Shown: positions 34,864 to 43,900 of the stretch, piece by piece | Numbering within the stretch: position 1 is the stretch's first letter | Layout: every line of letters starts with the position of its first letter | Origin: Actinomadura latina NBRC 106108 | GTDB taxonomy: Bacteria; Actinomycetota; Actinomycetes; Streptosporangiales; Streptosporangiaceae | DNA: 64,000 bases | Assembly (NCBI RefSeq): GCF_001552195.1 | Contig: NZ_BCQS01000031.1 | Coordinates: 1-64,000, forward strand | Direction: 5' to 3' | Program-made: the position numbers and the translations under genes | The notes under the pieces: generated by a model | What the model was told of the DNA's origin: nothing | Database searches by the model: none | What the model saw: the letters and a program-made list of their open reading frames with translations, nothing else

Positions 34864-36057
34864 GTGAGCACAGCACCGCCCGACGCCGACGAGCTGAGCA
34901 GGCGGGTCGGCGAGTTCCTCGCCGCACACGACCCCTCGGCCATGGAGCCCCTGGAGTTCCTCCGCGCCCGGTTCGACGCCGGGCTCGCCTGGGTCCACTA
35001 CCCCGCGGGCCTGGGCGGGCTCGGTGCCCCGCGGCACCTGCAACCCGCCGTCGACCGGGCGTTCGCCGAGGCCGGCGCGCCGACCAACCACCCCGAGCGC
35101 AACGGCATCGGGCTGGGCATGGCCGCGCCGACGATCCTGGCGTTCGGCACCGAGGAGCAGAAGCGCCGCTTCCTGCGCCCGCTGTGGACGGGCGAGGAGC
35201 TGTGGTGCCAGCTGTTCAGCGAGCCCGGCGCCGGCTCCGACCTCGCCGCGCTCGCCACCCGCGCCGTCCGCGACGGCGACGCCTGGACGGTCAACGGCCA
35301 GAAGGTCTGGACGTCCATGGCCCACGAGGCGCGCTGGGCGATCCTCGTCACCCGCACCGACCCGGACGTCCCCAAGCACCGCGGCATGACCTACTTCGTC
35401 TGCGACATGACCGCGCCGGGCGTCGAGGTCCGGCCGCTGCGGCAGATCACCGGCGAGGCCGAGTTCAACGAGGTGTTCCTCACCGACGTGCGGATCCCCG
35501 ACGAGCACCGGCTCGGCGAGGTCGGGCAGGGCTGGCGGGTCTCCACCACCACGCTGATGAACGAGCGGGTCGCGATCGGCGGCAGCGCCGCGCCGCGCGA
35601 GAGCGGCATGATCGGCGTCGTCGCCGCGCTCTGGCGGGACCGTCCCGAACTGCGCACCCCCGGCCTGCACGACGCGCTGCTGCGCGCGTGGGTGCAGACC
35701 GAGGCGGCCCGGCTCACCGGGGCGCGGCTGCGCCAGCAGCTCACCGCCGGGCAGCCCGGCCCCGAGGGCTCCGGCGCCAAGCTCGCCTTCGCCCAGCTCA
35801 ACCAGGAGGTCTCCGGCCTGGAACTGGAGATCCTCGGCGAGGATGGCCTGCGCTACGACGACTGGACGATGCGCCGCCCCACCGAGGTCGACTTCACCCG
35901 CCGCTCGCCCGGCTACCGCTACCTGCGCGCCAAGGGCAACTCCATCGAGGGCGGCACCTCGGAGATCCTGCGCAACATCATCGCCGAGCGCGTCCTCGGC
36001 CTGCCCGGTGAGATCCGCGTCGACAAGGACGTGGCGTGGAAGGACCTGCCCAAGTGA
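34864..36057 (+). CDS. Acyl-CoA dehydrogenase, catalytic subunit of a heteromeric pair
   Basis: A 397-residue acyl-CoA dehydrogenase. The FAD and substrate motifs are CQLFSEPGAGSDLA, NGQKVWTSMAHEA and the C-terminal NSIEGGTSEILRN, which retains the catalytic Glu. It overlaps the next dehydrogenase gene by 4 bp (GTGA). Together they fit the alpha2beta2 type described for steroid side-chain and ring degradation (FadE pairs in Mycobacterium), where only one subunit carries the base. GTG 34864 has GGAGG upstream and a promoter/operator before that. Confidence 0.9.
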   Translation: MSTAPPDADELSRRVGEFLAAHDPSAMEPLEFLRARFDAGLAWVHYPAGLGGLGAPRHLQPAVDRAFAEAGAPTNHPERNGIGLGMAAPTILAFGTEEQKRRFLRPLWTGEELWCQLFSEPGAGSDLAALATRAVRDGDAWTVNGQKVWTSMAHEARWAILVTRTDPDVPKHRGMTYFVCDMTAPGVEVRPLRQITGEAEFNEVFLTDVRIPDEHRLGEVGQGWRVSTTTLMNERVAIGGSAAPRESGMIGVVAALWRDRPELRTPGLHDALLRAWVQTEAARLTGARLRQQLTAGQPGPEGSGAKLAFAQLNQEVSGLELEILGEDGLRYDDWTMRRPTEVDFTRRSPGYRYLRAKGNSIEGGTSEILRNIIAERVLGLPGEIRVDKDVAWKDLPK

Positions 36058-37127
36058 GCGACCTGCTGTACTCCGAGATCGAGAACGACCTGCGGGCGGG
36101 CGTCCGCGCGCTGCTCGACGACAAGGCGCCCTGGACCTCGGTCCTCGCGGGGACCGAGAAGGACGAGCCGTACGACGCGGGCCTGTGGCGGGCCGTCGCC
36201 GTCCAGCTCGGCTGCGCGGGGCTGCCCGTGCCCGAGGACCTCGGCGGCGCCGGCGCCACCTGGCGGGAGACCGCCGTGGTCATGGAGGAGCTGGGCCGGT
36301 CCGCCGCGCCCGTCCCCTTCCTGACCAGCTCGGTGGTCGCGACGGCCGCGCTGCTGGCCGCCGGGGAGCGCGACCTGCTCGCGGAACTGGCCGCCGGAGC
36401 GAAGATCGCGGTCCTGGCGGTGCCGTTCAGCGCCGGTCCCGGGGACGCGGCCCCGGCCGTGCGGGCCGCGGACGGGACGCTGACCGGCGAGGTCACCAGC
36501 GTCGCCGACGGCATGGCCGCGGACGTGCTCCTCGTCCCGGCGTCCGGCGCCCTGTACGCGGTGGACGCCGCCGACGCCCGGCGCACCGCCGTGACCTCGC
36601 TCGACATGACCCGGCGGCTCGCCGACGTCGCCTTCACCGGCGCGCCCGCCCGGCGCGTCGCCGAGGGGACGGACGCCGTCCGCGCCGCCCTGCTGACGGG
36701 TGCGGCGATGCTGGCGTCCGAGCAGCTCGGGCTGGCCGAACGCTGCCTGGACGACACCGTCGCCTACGTGAAGACGCGCTACCAGTTCGGCCGCCCGGTC
36801 GGCTCCTACCAGGGGCTCAAGCACCGCCTCGCCGACCTGTGGACGTCCATCACCCAGGCCCGCGCCGTGGCCCGGCACGCGGCGTCCTGCGTCGCGGCCG
36901 GCGACGACGACACGCCGATCGCGGTGGCCGTCGCGCAGGTGCACTGCTCGGCCGTCGCGGTCAAGGCCGCCGAGGAGTGCGTGCAGATGCACGGCGGCAT
37001 CGGCTTCACCTGGGAGCACCCCGCGCACCTCTACCTGAAGCGCGCCAAGGCCGACTCGATCGCGCTCGGCACGCCCGGCCGGCACCGGGCCGCCCTCGCG
37101 ACCCTGGTCGACCTGCCTCCGGCCTGA
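36054..37127 (+). CDS. Acyl-CoA dehydrogenase-like partner subunit without catalytic Glu
   Basis: A 357-residue acyl-CoA dehydrogenase-like protein. The fold is intact, with ECVQMHGGIGFTWEHP and the C-terminal helices visible. At the place of the EGTSE motif it reads SIALGTPGRHR, without Glu. It starts inside the stop of the catalytic partner (GTGA), implying equal synthesis. It should form a heteromer and contribute FAD binding and structure. The steroid-degradation FadE pairs are the closest functional model; the substrate here is not known. Confidence 0.88.
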   Translation: MSDLLYSEIENDLRAGVRALLDDKAPWTSVLAGTEKDEPYDAGLWRAVAVQLGCAGLPVPEDLGGAGATWRETAVVMEELGRSAAPVPFLTSSVVATAALLAAGERDLLAELAAGAKIAVLAVPFSAGPGDAAPAVRAADGTLTGEVTSVADGMAADVLLVPASGALYAVDAADARRTAVTSLDMTRRLADVAFTGAPARRVAEGTDAVRAALLTGAAMLASEQLGLAERCLDDTVAYVKTRYQFGRPVGSYQGLKHRLADLWTSITQARAVARHAASCVAAGDDDTPIAVAVAQVHCSAVAVKAAEECVQMHGGIGFTWEHPAHLYLKRAKADSIALGTPGRHRAALATLVDLPPA

Positions 37128-37135
37128 CGCCCGCG

Positions 37136-37165
37136 CGGACGGCCCCGGATGCGCGGGGCCGTCCG
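37136..37165. terminator. Bidirectional terminator between convergent genes
   Basis: CGGACGGCCCCG (37136-37147) and CGGGGCCGTCCG (37154-37165) form a perfect 12-bp hairpin with a 6-nt loop in the 39-bp gap between convergent genes. It can end transcription in both directions. Confidence 0.75.
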
Positions 37166-37166
37166 G

Positions 37167-38006
37167 TCAGCCGGTGATGACGGCCAGGATCCGCGCGCCC
37201 TTAGAGAAGGCGCCTTGCTCGGCCAGCGCGAAGATGCCGAACATCATCTTCGCCGTGTAGATCCGGTCGAGGACGATGCCGTGCCGGTCGGCGAAATCGT
37301 CGATGAAGGCGTCCAGTTCCGGGGTGCGCCTGGCGTAGCCGCCGAAGTGGAAGCCGTTCTCGACACGCCAGCTTCCCCGGCGTTCGCCATAGGTTTCGCG
37401 CTGGAGCCGCTCTGCTTCGCCGTCCATGAAGTCGCCCTTGAGCGCGGAGAACCCGAGAGCCCGCTGACTCGGGGCCAGGCCCGCCGCCAGGCCGGCGAGC
37501 GTCCCGCCCGTCCCGCAGGGGCAGCAGATCACGTCGAAGCCCGGTACCTCCGCGCCCAGCTCCTCGCACCCCTTGACGGCCAGTGCGTTGCTGCCGCCCT
37601 CTGGCACCAGGTAGAAGTCGCCCCATCGCCCGTGCAGGGCGTCGATGACCTCGGGCTCGTTCTTGCGCCGGTACGTCGTGCGGTCCATGTAGGTGAGGCG
37701 CATGCCCATCCGCTCGGCGTAGGCCAGCGAATCGTTCAGCGGCCGGTGCTCCTCGCCCCTGATCACGCCGATCGTCCCGAACCCGAAGATCTTCCCGGCC
37801 GCCGCCGCCGCACGGATGTGGTTGGAGTAGGCCCCGCCGAACGTGAGGAGCGTCCCGTGCGCGCGGGCCGGTTCCAGGTTGTGCTTGAGCTTGCGCCACT
37901 TGTTGCCGGGCAGCTCCGGATGGATCAGGTCGTCCCGCTTCAGGAACAGCTCCAGACCCCGGCGCGCCGCACGGTCGTCGGCCAGGGCCACCACGGGGGA
38001 CGTCAT
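37167..38006 (-). CDS. PLP-dependent D-cysteine desulfhydrase/ACC deaminase family protein
   Basis: A 279-residue fold-type II PLP enzyme. The PLP-Lys motif is GNKWRKL, the substrate loop LTFGGAYSNHIRA, and the phosphate-binding loop CGTGGTLAGLA. The family includes D-cysteine desulfhydrase and 1-aminocyclopropane-1-carboxylate deaminase; the two cannot be separated by eye here. At 279 residues it is shorter than the usual 320-340, mainly at the N-terminus. ATG 38006 overlaps the stop of the adenylate kinase gene (ATGA). Confidence 0.82.
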   Translation of the reverse strand: MTSPVVALADDRAARRGLELFLKRDDLIHPELPGNKWRKLKHNLEPARAHGTLLTFGGAYSNHIRAAAAAGKIFGFGTIGVIRGEEHRPLNDSLAYAERMGMRLTYMDRTTYRRKNEPEVIDALHGRWGDFYLVPEGGSNALAVKGCEELGAEVPGFDVICCPCGTGGTLAGLAAGLAPSQRALGFSALKGDFMDGEAERLQRETYGERRGSWRVENGFHFGGYARRTPELDAFIDDFADRHGIVLDRIYTAKMMFGIFALAEQGAFSKGARILAVITG

Positions 38007-38647
38007 CGCGGCATCGGCAGGCCGAGCTTCCCGCGGAGCGTCCGCTGCACCTCGTCGATGCCCGGCCGCGCGTCCACGGTCACCACGTACTCCTTGCGGC
38101 TGAACAGCTCCAGGATGGGGTCGGTCTTCTCGTGGTAGTCGCGCAGCCGCTCGGCGAGCGCCTCCTCGGTGTCGTCCTCCCGGGTCACCAGCTCGCCGCC
38201 GCACACGTCGCAGCGGCCCTCCTGCGTGGGACGGTCCGCGATCAGGTTGTAGTCCATCCCGCACCGGGAGCAGAGCCGCCGGCCCAGCACCCGGCGGCGG
38301 ACCTCCGCGTCCGGCAGGTCGAGGTGGATCACCCCGTCGATGTCGTAGCTCTCCAGGAAGAACTCGGTCTGCCGCCGGCTGCGCGGGAACCCGTCGACGA
38401 CGAACCCGTAGTTCCAGTCGTGCTGGTCGAGGCGCTCCCGGACGACGTTCTCCGCGAGATCGTCGCCGACCAGCTCGCCGGCCGCCATGATCCGCCGCAC
38501 CTGCGCGCCCAGCTTGGTGTGGTTCTTGACGTGCCAGCGGAAGACGTCGCCGACGCTGATGTGCACGATGTCCAGATCCCGCGCGAGCAGTCCCGACTGG
38601 GTCCCCTTGCCGCTGCCGATGGCCCCGATGATGACGTACTTGCGCAT
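38003..38647 (-). CDS. Adenylate kinase-like NMP kinase with zinc-type lid
   Basis: A 214-residue nucleoside monophosphate kinase. The P-loop GAIGSGKGTQ (residues 8-17), the NMP-binding VDGFPRSRRQTEF and a lid with four Cys (CSRCG and CDVCGG) suit a zinc-binding lid. The housekeeping adk usually lies in the ribosomal-protein cluster next to secY; this one does not, and its P-loop (AIGS) deviates from the usual PPGA. It is probably a second, accessory kinase. It is followed directly by a PLP enzyme with a 4-bp overlap. Confidence 0.85.
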   Translation of the reverse strand: MRKYVIIGAIGSGKGTQSGLLARDLDIVHISVGDVFRWHVKNHTKLGAQVRRIMAAGELVGDDLAENVVRERLDQHDWNYGFVVDGFPRSRRQTEFFLESYDIDGVIHLDLPDAEVRRRVLGRRLCSRCGMDYNLIADRPTQEGRCDVCGGELVTREDDTEEALAERLRDYHEKTDPILELFSRKEYVVTVDARPGIDEVQRTLRGKLGLPMPR

Positions 38648-38679
38648 ACCGCAAGCCTAAGCGGGACGAGCGGGGACGG

Positions 38680-39234
38680 TCAGAGCGGGAGCCGCAGCCG
38701 CCGCCCCAGCCTGCGGAAACGGGAGTCCGGGACGTGCTCGGGCGACTCGTCCCGGACGGCGAGGCCCTCCATCAGCGTCTCGAACGAGGGCTGCCGGACG
38801 CACACCAGCGTGGCGCGGGCCCGCCGGGCGCAGTGCAGCCGCACCGACGGCCGCAGCAGCCGGGAGAACGGGCCGCGCGTCCCGTGCCCGACGACCAGGA
38901 TGTCGTCGTCGCCCGCCAGCCGCACCAGCGTGGCGCCCGGCTCCCCGACCAGCGCCAGCGCGGTCAGCCGCACCCCGTCCGGCGGGCCGCCGGACACCTC
39001 GGTGAGCAGCCGCGCGATGAGCTCGGCGCCGGAACCGCGCAGCGCCTCGGTGATGCCGCAGCCGAGCTGCCCGGCCGCCGACACGTGCGGCGGCAGCGGC
39101 GCCGCGTGCGCGACCAGCAGCGGCAGCCGGCGCAGCCGCGCCGCGCCGATCGCCCAGGAGAGCGCGCAGCGGGCGCCCGCGGAGTCGTCCACTCCCACCA
39201 CCACGCGGGGGCCGCCCTCCGGTCTCGCGATCAC
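38680..39234 (-). CDS. Universal stress protein (UspA family)
   Basis: A 184-residue protein with a single Usp domain: VVVGVDDSAGARCALSWAI at the start and DDILVVGHGTRGPFSRLL later. The typical ATP-binding motif G-2x-G-9x-G-[ST] is only partly matched, since the later region reads GHGTRGPFSRLLRPS. The GTG at 39234 has AGGAGGG five bases upstream. A palindrome lies 70 bp upstream. Role: general stress adaptation; ligand uncertain. Confidence 0.8.
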   Translation of the reverse strand: MIARPEGGPRVVVGVDDSAGARCALSWAIGAARLRRLPLLVAHAAPLPPHVSAAGQLGCGITEALRGSGAELIARLLTEVSGGPPDGVRLTALALVGEPGATLVRLAGDDDILVVGHGTRGPFSRLLRPSVRLHCARRARATLVCVRQPSFETLMEGLAVRDESPEHVPDSRFRRLGRRLRLPL

Positions 39235-39304
39235 GATCCCTCCTGTGCCGCCGGGTGCCAGGTAGTTTAGGCATACCCTTTCCGCGACGGGAGTGCCACG
39301 TTTG

Positions 39305-39320
39305 GGAAACCCCGGTTTCC
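39305..39320. promoter_or_regulatory. Palindrome GGAAACCCCGGTTTCC upstream of usp
   Basis: Seven-bp perfect arms with a 2-bp centre, located about 70 bp upstream of the usp start and 54 bp before the XdhC-like start. It is flanked by TTTG and GATAAA. The TT-GGG-A/C-A-type flank recalls DosR/DevR sites that often precede usp genes, but the spacing and centre do not match the consensus. A -10-like TAAACT on the minus strand lies between it and usp. Confidence 0.4.
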
Positions 39321-39373
39321 GATAAAGGCGTGGCCCCTGGACCGGCCGCCGCCGCACGCGGCACACTTCGGAT

Positions 39374-39871
39374 ATGGCCGCACCGCACGAGACAGACCCG
39401 TCCTGCGCCGTCGCGCACGGCGACGCCCCGCCCGCCGCGGCGGAGCGCACGCTGGTCGCGGTGTTCGCCGGCGCGGTCGCCGACCACCTGCTGCGCTACG
39501 GCGCGGACCTCGGCTACCGGACGTTCCTCGTCGACCCCGACAAGGACCGCGCGGGCGCCGCCGACCTGCCGCCCCTCGACGGCACCGCGGACGTCGTCGT
39601 CACCGACCACCACCGTCCCGAACTGGGGCCGGTCCTGCGCGACGTGCTGACCCAGCCCGTCCGGTGGGTCGGCGTCATGGGCAACCCGCGGCACCCCGCC
39701 CCGCACATCCCGGCGCTCACCGAACTCGGCGTCCCCGCGAGCGAGATCGCCCGGGTGCACCGCCCCATCGGGCTGAACATCGGGTCCAGGTCCCCGGCGG
39801 AGATCGCCATCGCCGCCCTCGCCGGGCTGATCGCCGACCGCAACGGCCGTCCCGGCGGCTTCGAGTTCTAG
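39374..39871 (+). CDS. Stand-alone XdhC Rossmann-domain protein
   Basis: A 165-residue protein matching only the C-terminal Rossmann part of XdhC/CoxI proteins: ADVVVTDHHRPELGPVLRD, VRWVGVMGNPRHPAPHI and HRPIGLNIGSRSPAEIA. Full XdhC proteins insert or sulfurate the molybdenum cofactor of xanthine dehydrogenases and have an extra N-terminal domain that is absent here. No molybdo-enzyme gene is in the window. ATG 39374 is used; it overlaps the next gene by 1 bp (TAGTG). Confidence 0.85.
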   Translation: MAAPHETDPSCAVAHGDAPPAAAERTLVAVFAGAVADHLLRYGADLGYRTFLVDPDKDRAGAADLPPLDGTADVVVTDHHRPELGPVLRDVLTQPVRWVGVMGNPRHPAPHIPALTELGVPASEIARVHRPIGLNIGSRSPAEIAIAALAGLIADRNGRPGGFEF

Positions 39872-40965
39872 TGCGGGCCGTCGCCTACGACGCCTTCGGG
39901 GCGCCGCCGTCCGTCCGCGAGCTGCCCGACCCGCCGGTCCCGCCGGCCGGCGCGGTGATCCGCGTCGAGGCCACCGGCGTCTGCCGCAGCGACTGGCACG
40001 GCTGGCAGGGCCATGACCCCGACATCCGCGTCTTCCCGCACGTCCCCGGCCACGAGCTGGCCGGCACGATCGAGGAGACCGGCGCCGGCGTCACCCGCCA
40101 CCGCCCCGGCGACCGCGTGACCGTCCCGTTCGTCTGCGCGTGCGGCCGCTGCCCGTCGTGCGCCGCCGGACAGCAGCAGGTGTGCGAGGCCCAGACGCAG
40201 CCGGGCTTCACCCACTGGGGCTCGTTCGCCGACTACGTGGCGATCGAGAACGCCGACGTCAACCTGGTCGCCCTCCCGGACGAGATGTCGTACACGACCG
40301 CCGCCGGGCTCGGCTGCCGGTTCGCCACCGCGTTCCGGGCCGTCACGGCGCGGGGCGGCATCACCGCCGGCCAGTGGGCCGCCGTGCACGGCTGCGGCGG
40401 CGTCGGGCTGTCCGCCGTCATGATCGCCGCGGCGGCCGGCGCCCGCGTCGTCGCGGTCGACGTCTCACCGCAGGCCCTGGAGCTGGCGCGGCGCTGCGGC
40501 GCGTCCGCCGTCGTCGACGCGTCCGGCCACGAGGACGTCGCCGCGGCCGTCCGCGACGCCGCCGGCGGCGGCGCGCACGTCTCGCTGGACGCGCTCGGCA
40601 GCCCGGCGACCGCGCGCGCCTCGATCGAGTCGCTGCGCCGCCGCGGCCGGCACGTCCAAGTCGGCCTGCTGCCGCCCGGCGCGGGCCGCGCCGACCTCCC
40701 GATGGACCGGGTGATCGCCTGGGAACTGGAGATCGCCGGCAGCCACGGGATGGCCGCGCACGCCTACGGCCCGATGATGGAACTGGTCCGCGCCGGCGCC
40801 CTGCGCCCCGAGCTGCTGGTCGGCCGCGTCCTCACCCTCGACGACGCCCCCGCCGCCCTCACGGGGACGACCGGCCCCGGCATCACCATGATCGAACCCC
40901 GCCGCCGGGCCGCGCCGAAGCCTCAGGAGCGGCAGGGCGGGGCGAACGTGGTGGACGGGAGGTAG
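39871..40965 (+). CDS. Zinc-dependent alcohol dehydrogenase family protein
   Basis: A 364-residue medium-chain dehydrogenase. Catalytic zinc ligands: Cys in TGVCRSDWHG, the His/Glu pair in PGHELAG and Cys near GCRFATAF; structural zinc Cys in ACGRCPSCAAGQQQVC. The NAD-binding GCGGVGLSAV is intact. It is probably cotranscribed with the XdhC-like gene (1-bp overlap). The C-terminal 43 bp overlap the convergent STAND gene and give an Arg/Gln-rich tail after MIEPRRR. Substrate unknown. Confidence 0.88.
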   Translation: MRAVAYDAFGAPPSVRELPDPPVPPAGAVIRVEATGVCRSDWHGWQGHDPDIRVFPHVPGHELAGTIEETGAGVTRHRPGDRVTVPFVCACGRCPSCAAGQQQVCEAQTQPGFTHWGSFADYVAIENADVNLVALPDEMSYTTAAGLGCRFATAFRAVTARGGITAGQWAAVHGCGGVGLSAVMIAAAAGARVVAVDVSPQALELARRCGASAVVDASGHEDVAAAVRDAAGGGAHVSLDALGSPATARASIESLRRRGRHVQVGLLPPGAGRADLPMDRVIAWELEIAGSHGMAAHAYGPMMELVRAGALRPELLVGRVLTLDDAPAALTGTTGPGITMIEPRRRAAPKPQERQGGANVVDGR

Positions 40966-43900
40966 CGGCGCCATTCGGGCTCGGTGATCGGGGTGCCCGT
41001 GGTGGCGCAGATGTGGGCGGCCACCTCGTCCGGGTCCAGGTCCCACAGCTTGACCTCGCCTCCCACGCCGGCGGTGACGAGGAGGGGGCGGCTCTGGACG
41101 GCGACGTCGATATAGAGGGCCTCCCCGGAGCCCGTGAGGGTCGCCAGGGTTCGCGGATCGGACGGTGCGGACGTGTCCCACAGCCAGATGCTCCCGTCGC
41201 CGCCGGTCGCCGCGAGGACGCCGTCGGGGCCGTAGGCGAGGGAGTAGATGTAGTTGGCCGGCCCGCTCAGGCGGCGGGGCAGCGGACGCGGGTGCGCCCG
41301 GTCGCGGAGGTCCCACAGGATCACCGTGTTGTCGGCGCCGGCGGTGGCCAGCGTCTCGCCGTCCGCGCTGAACGCCACGGCGAACACGTAGCTGCCGTGA
41401 CCGGTGAGCGGCGGGCCGAGCCTGGCCGGGTGCCGGGGGTCGGTGACGTCCCAGAGGAGGACGGTCTTGTCGGCGGTCCCGTAGGCGAGCGTCCGGCCGT
41501 CCGGGCTGAACGCGGCCTGGTAGGCGTAGTTGGTCGCGCCGGTGAGCTCGGTGACGCGCGCCGGGCGGTGCGGGTCGCTCACGTCCCACAGCCAGACCTT
41601 CTTGTCGTCGCCCGCGACCGCGAGGAGGCGGCCGTCCGGGCTGAACGTGAGCCCTTCGACGAGGGCGCCGGGGCCGGTGAGCCGGGCGGGGATCGCGACG
41701 GGACGCCCGGGGGAGCGGACGTCCCACAGCTGCGTCGCGCCGTCGGTGGCGCCGATCGCGAGCGCCCCGCCGTCCGGGCTCAGCGCGGCGGCCCCCGACG
41801 CCGTGCCGGGGCCCGCCGCCCGCTCGATCACCGGGCCGAGCGGGGACGGGCGGCGGGGGTCCGCCACCGACCACAGCCGCGCGGTGCCGCCGGCGCCCGC
41901 CAGCGCCAGGACCCGGCCGTCCCGGCTCAGCCCGGCGGCGAAGATCCCGCCGCCCGGCCCCTCGATGACCGGGCCGGGAACGTCCCATATCCGCGCCGCG
42001 CCGTCGGATGCGGCGGTCGCGAGCGTGCCCGGGCGCGGGAACGCCACGGCCGTCACCGGGCCCGGATGCGGCAGGGTCGCGGTGAGCGCCCGCGTTCCGA
42101 TGTCCCAGATCCGGACCTTGCCGTCGGAGCTCGCCGCGGCGACCGACCGGCCGCCGGGCGCGAACGCCACCCCGTTGACCCAACTCTTCGGCCCGGTGAG
42201 GGGCTTGCCGGCGGGGGACCGGTCGGCCGTCCGCCAGAGCCGGACCTTCCCGTCGGCGCCGCCCGCCGCGAGCATCCGGCCGTCCGGGCTGAACACCAGC
42301 GCGTAGACGGTCCGCTCCCCGGCCGCGAGTGGACGGCCGAGCCGCTCGCGGCGGGCCGTGTCCACGAGCTGGATCGTTCCGTCGGCGAAGCCCACGGCGA
42401 GCGTCGAGCCGTCCGGGCTGAACGCCGCGCTGTGCGCGGGAACGGAGCCCTTGACCAGCACCCGGCCGCCCGCCTGCGGGGACGCGGTGTCCCAGGCACG
42501 GACGGTGTTGTCCGCGCTCGCCGCGACGAGCGTCCGGCCGTCGGGGCCGAACGCCACCGCGTAGACGGTGCTCTCCGGCCCGGCCAGCGCGCGCGGAGCC
42601 CCGCCGGGCGGCCACACCAGCACCGTGCCCCCGCCGCTCCCGGCGGCCAGCGTCCGGCCGTCCGGGCTGATCGCGACGCTGTACACGGTGTCGGGGAATC
42701 CGCGCACCGGTGCGCCGATCGGCACCGGACGGCCGCGGTCGGCGATGTTCCACAGCCGCACGGCCCGGTCGGCGCCGCCGGTGGCGAGCGTGCGGCCGTC
42801 CCCGCTCACGGCGACCGCCTGCAGCCCGCCCCGCGCGCTCGCGATCCGGGTCGCGGCGGGGCCCGAGTAGGCCTCCAGCAGGCTGGAGCGGGCCTCCGGA
42901 GTGCGCGCCACCCGGTACGCGGCCAGCGCGGTCTGCCCCGCGAGCGCGACGTCCTTGCCGCGCAGCTTCCCCGACTCGATCGCGACCTGCCGCGACACCG
43001 CGAGGTCGCGCTGCGTGTCGGCGGTGTGCCGCTGGTGCAGCGTGACCGACGCCAGCCCGAGCGCCAGCAGGGACACCGCCGACAGGACGGCGATCAGCCG
43101 CCGGCCGCGCCGGACCAGCCGCCGCGTCGCCCGCGCCTCGGCGTCCCGCTGCCGCACCGACGCGTCCAGGAACCGCCGTTCCTGCTCGTTCAGGGCGGCG
43201 CCCCGCCGCGGGTCGGCGGCCAGGTCCTCGGCCTCCGCGAGCCACGCCCCGCGCAGCAGCGCGCCGGGGTCGCGGCCCGACTCCTCCCACGCCCCGGCGC
43301 CCGCGGTGAGCCGTCGGTGCGTGCGCAGCCCCGCCCGGTCGGCGTCCAGCCAGGCGCGCAGCCTCGGCCAGGCGAACAGCAGCGCCTCGTGGGCGATCTC
43401 GACGCCGTCGGCGCGGGCGGTGACGAGGCGCTGCCCGACGAAGAGGTCGAGGACATCCCGGGCCTCGTCGCCGAACTCCCGCTCCGCCACCCGGCGCCGG
43501 GTCACGCCCGTGTCGTCGGCGATGTGCACGAGCCGCCCGAACAGCCGCCGGGCGACGAGTCGCTCCTCCTCGTCCAGCCCCTGGTACACCTCCTCGGCCG
43601 TGGTGCGCACCGCGCCCTCGATCCCGCCGCTCTCGCGGTAGCCGGCGATGGTGAGCACGCCCTGCCGCTGCCGCTCCCACGTCGACAGCAGCGCGTGCGA
43701 CAGCAGCGGCAGCGTGCCCGTCTCGTGGGCGGCGCCGGGCCGCGCGTCCGGTGCCGGGCTCATCTCGCGCAGCAGCAGGTCGGCGAGGCCGGGTTCCAGC
43801 TCCAGCCCGGCGCGCTGAGCGGGCGCGACGATCGCGCGCCGCAGCTCGTCCTCGTTCATGGGGGTGACCACGACCTGGCCCGTCTGCAGGACCTCGGCGA

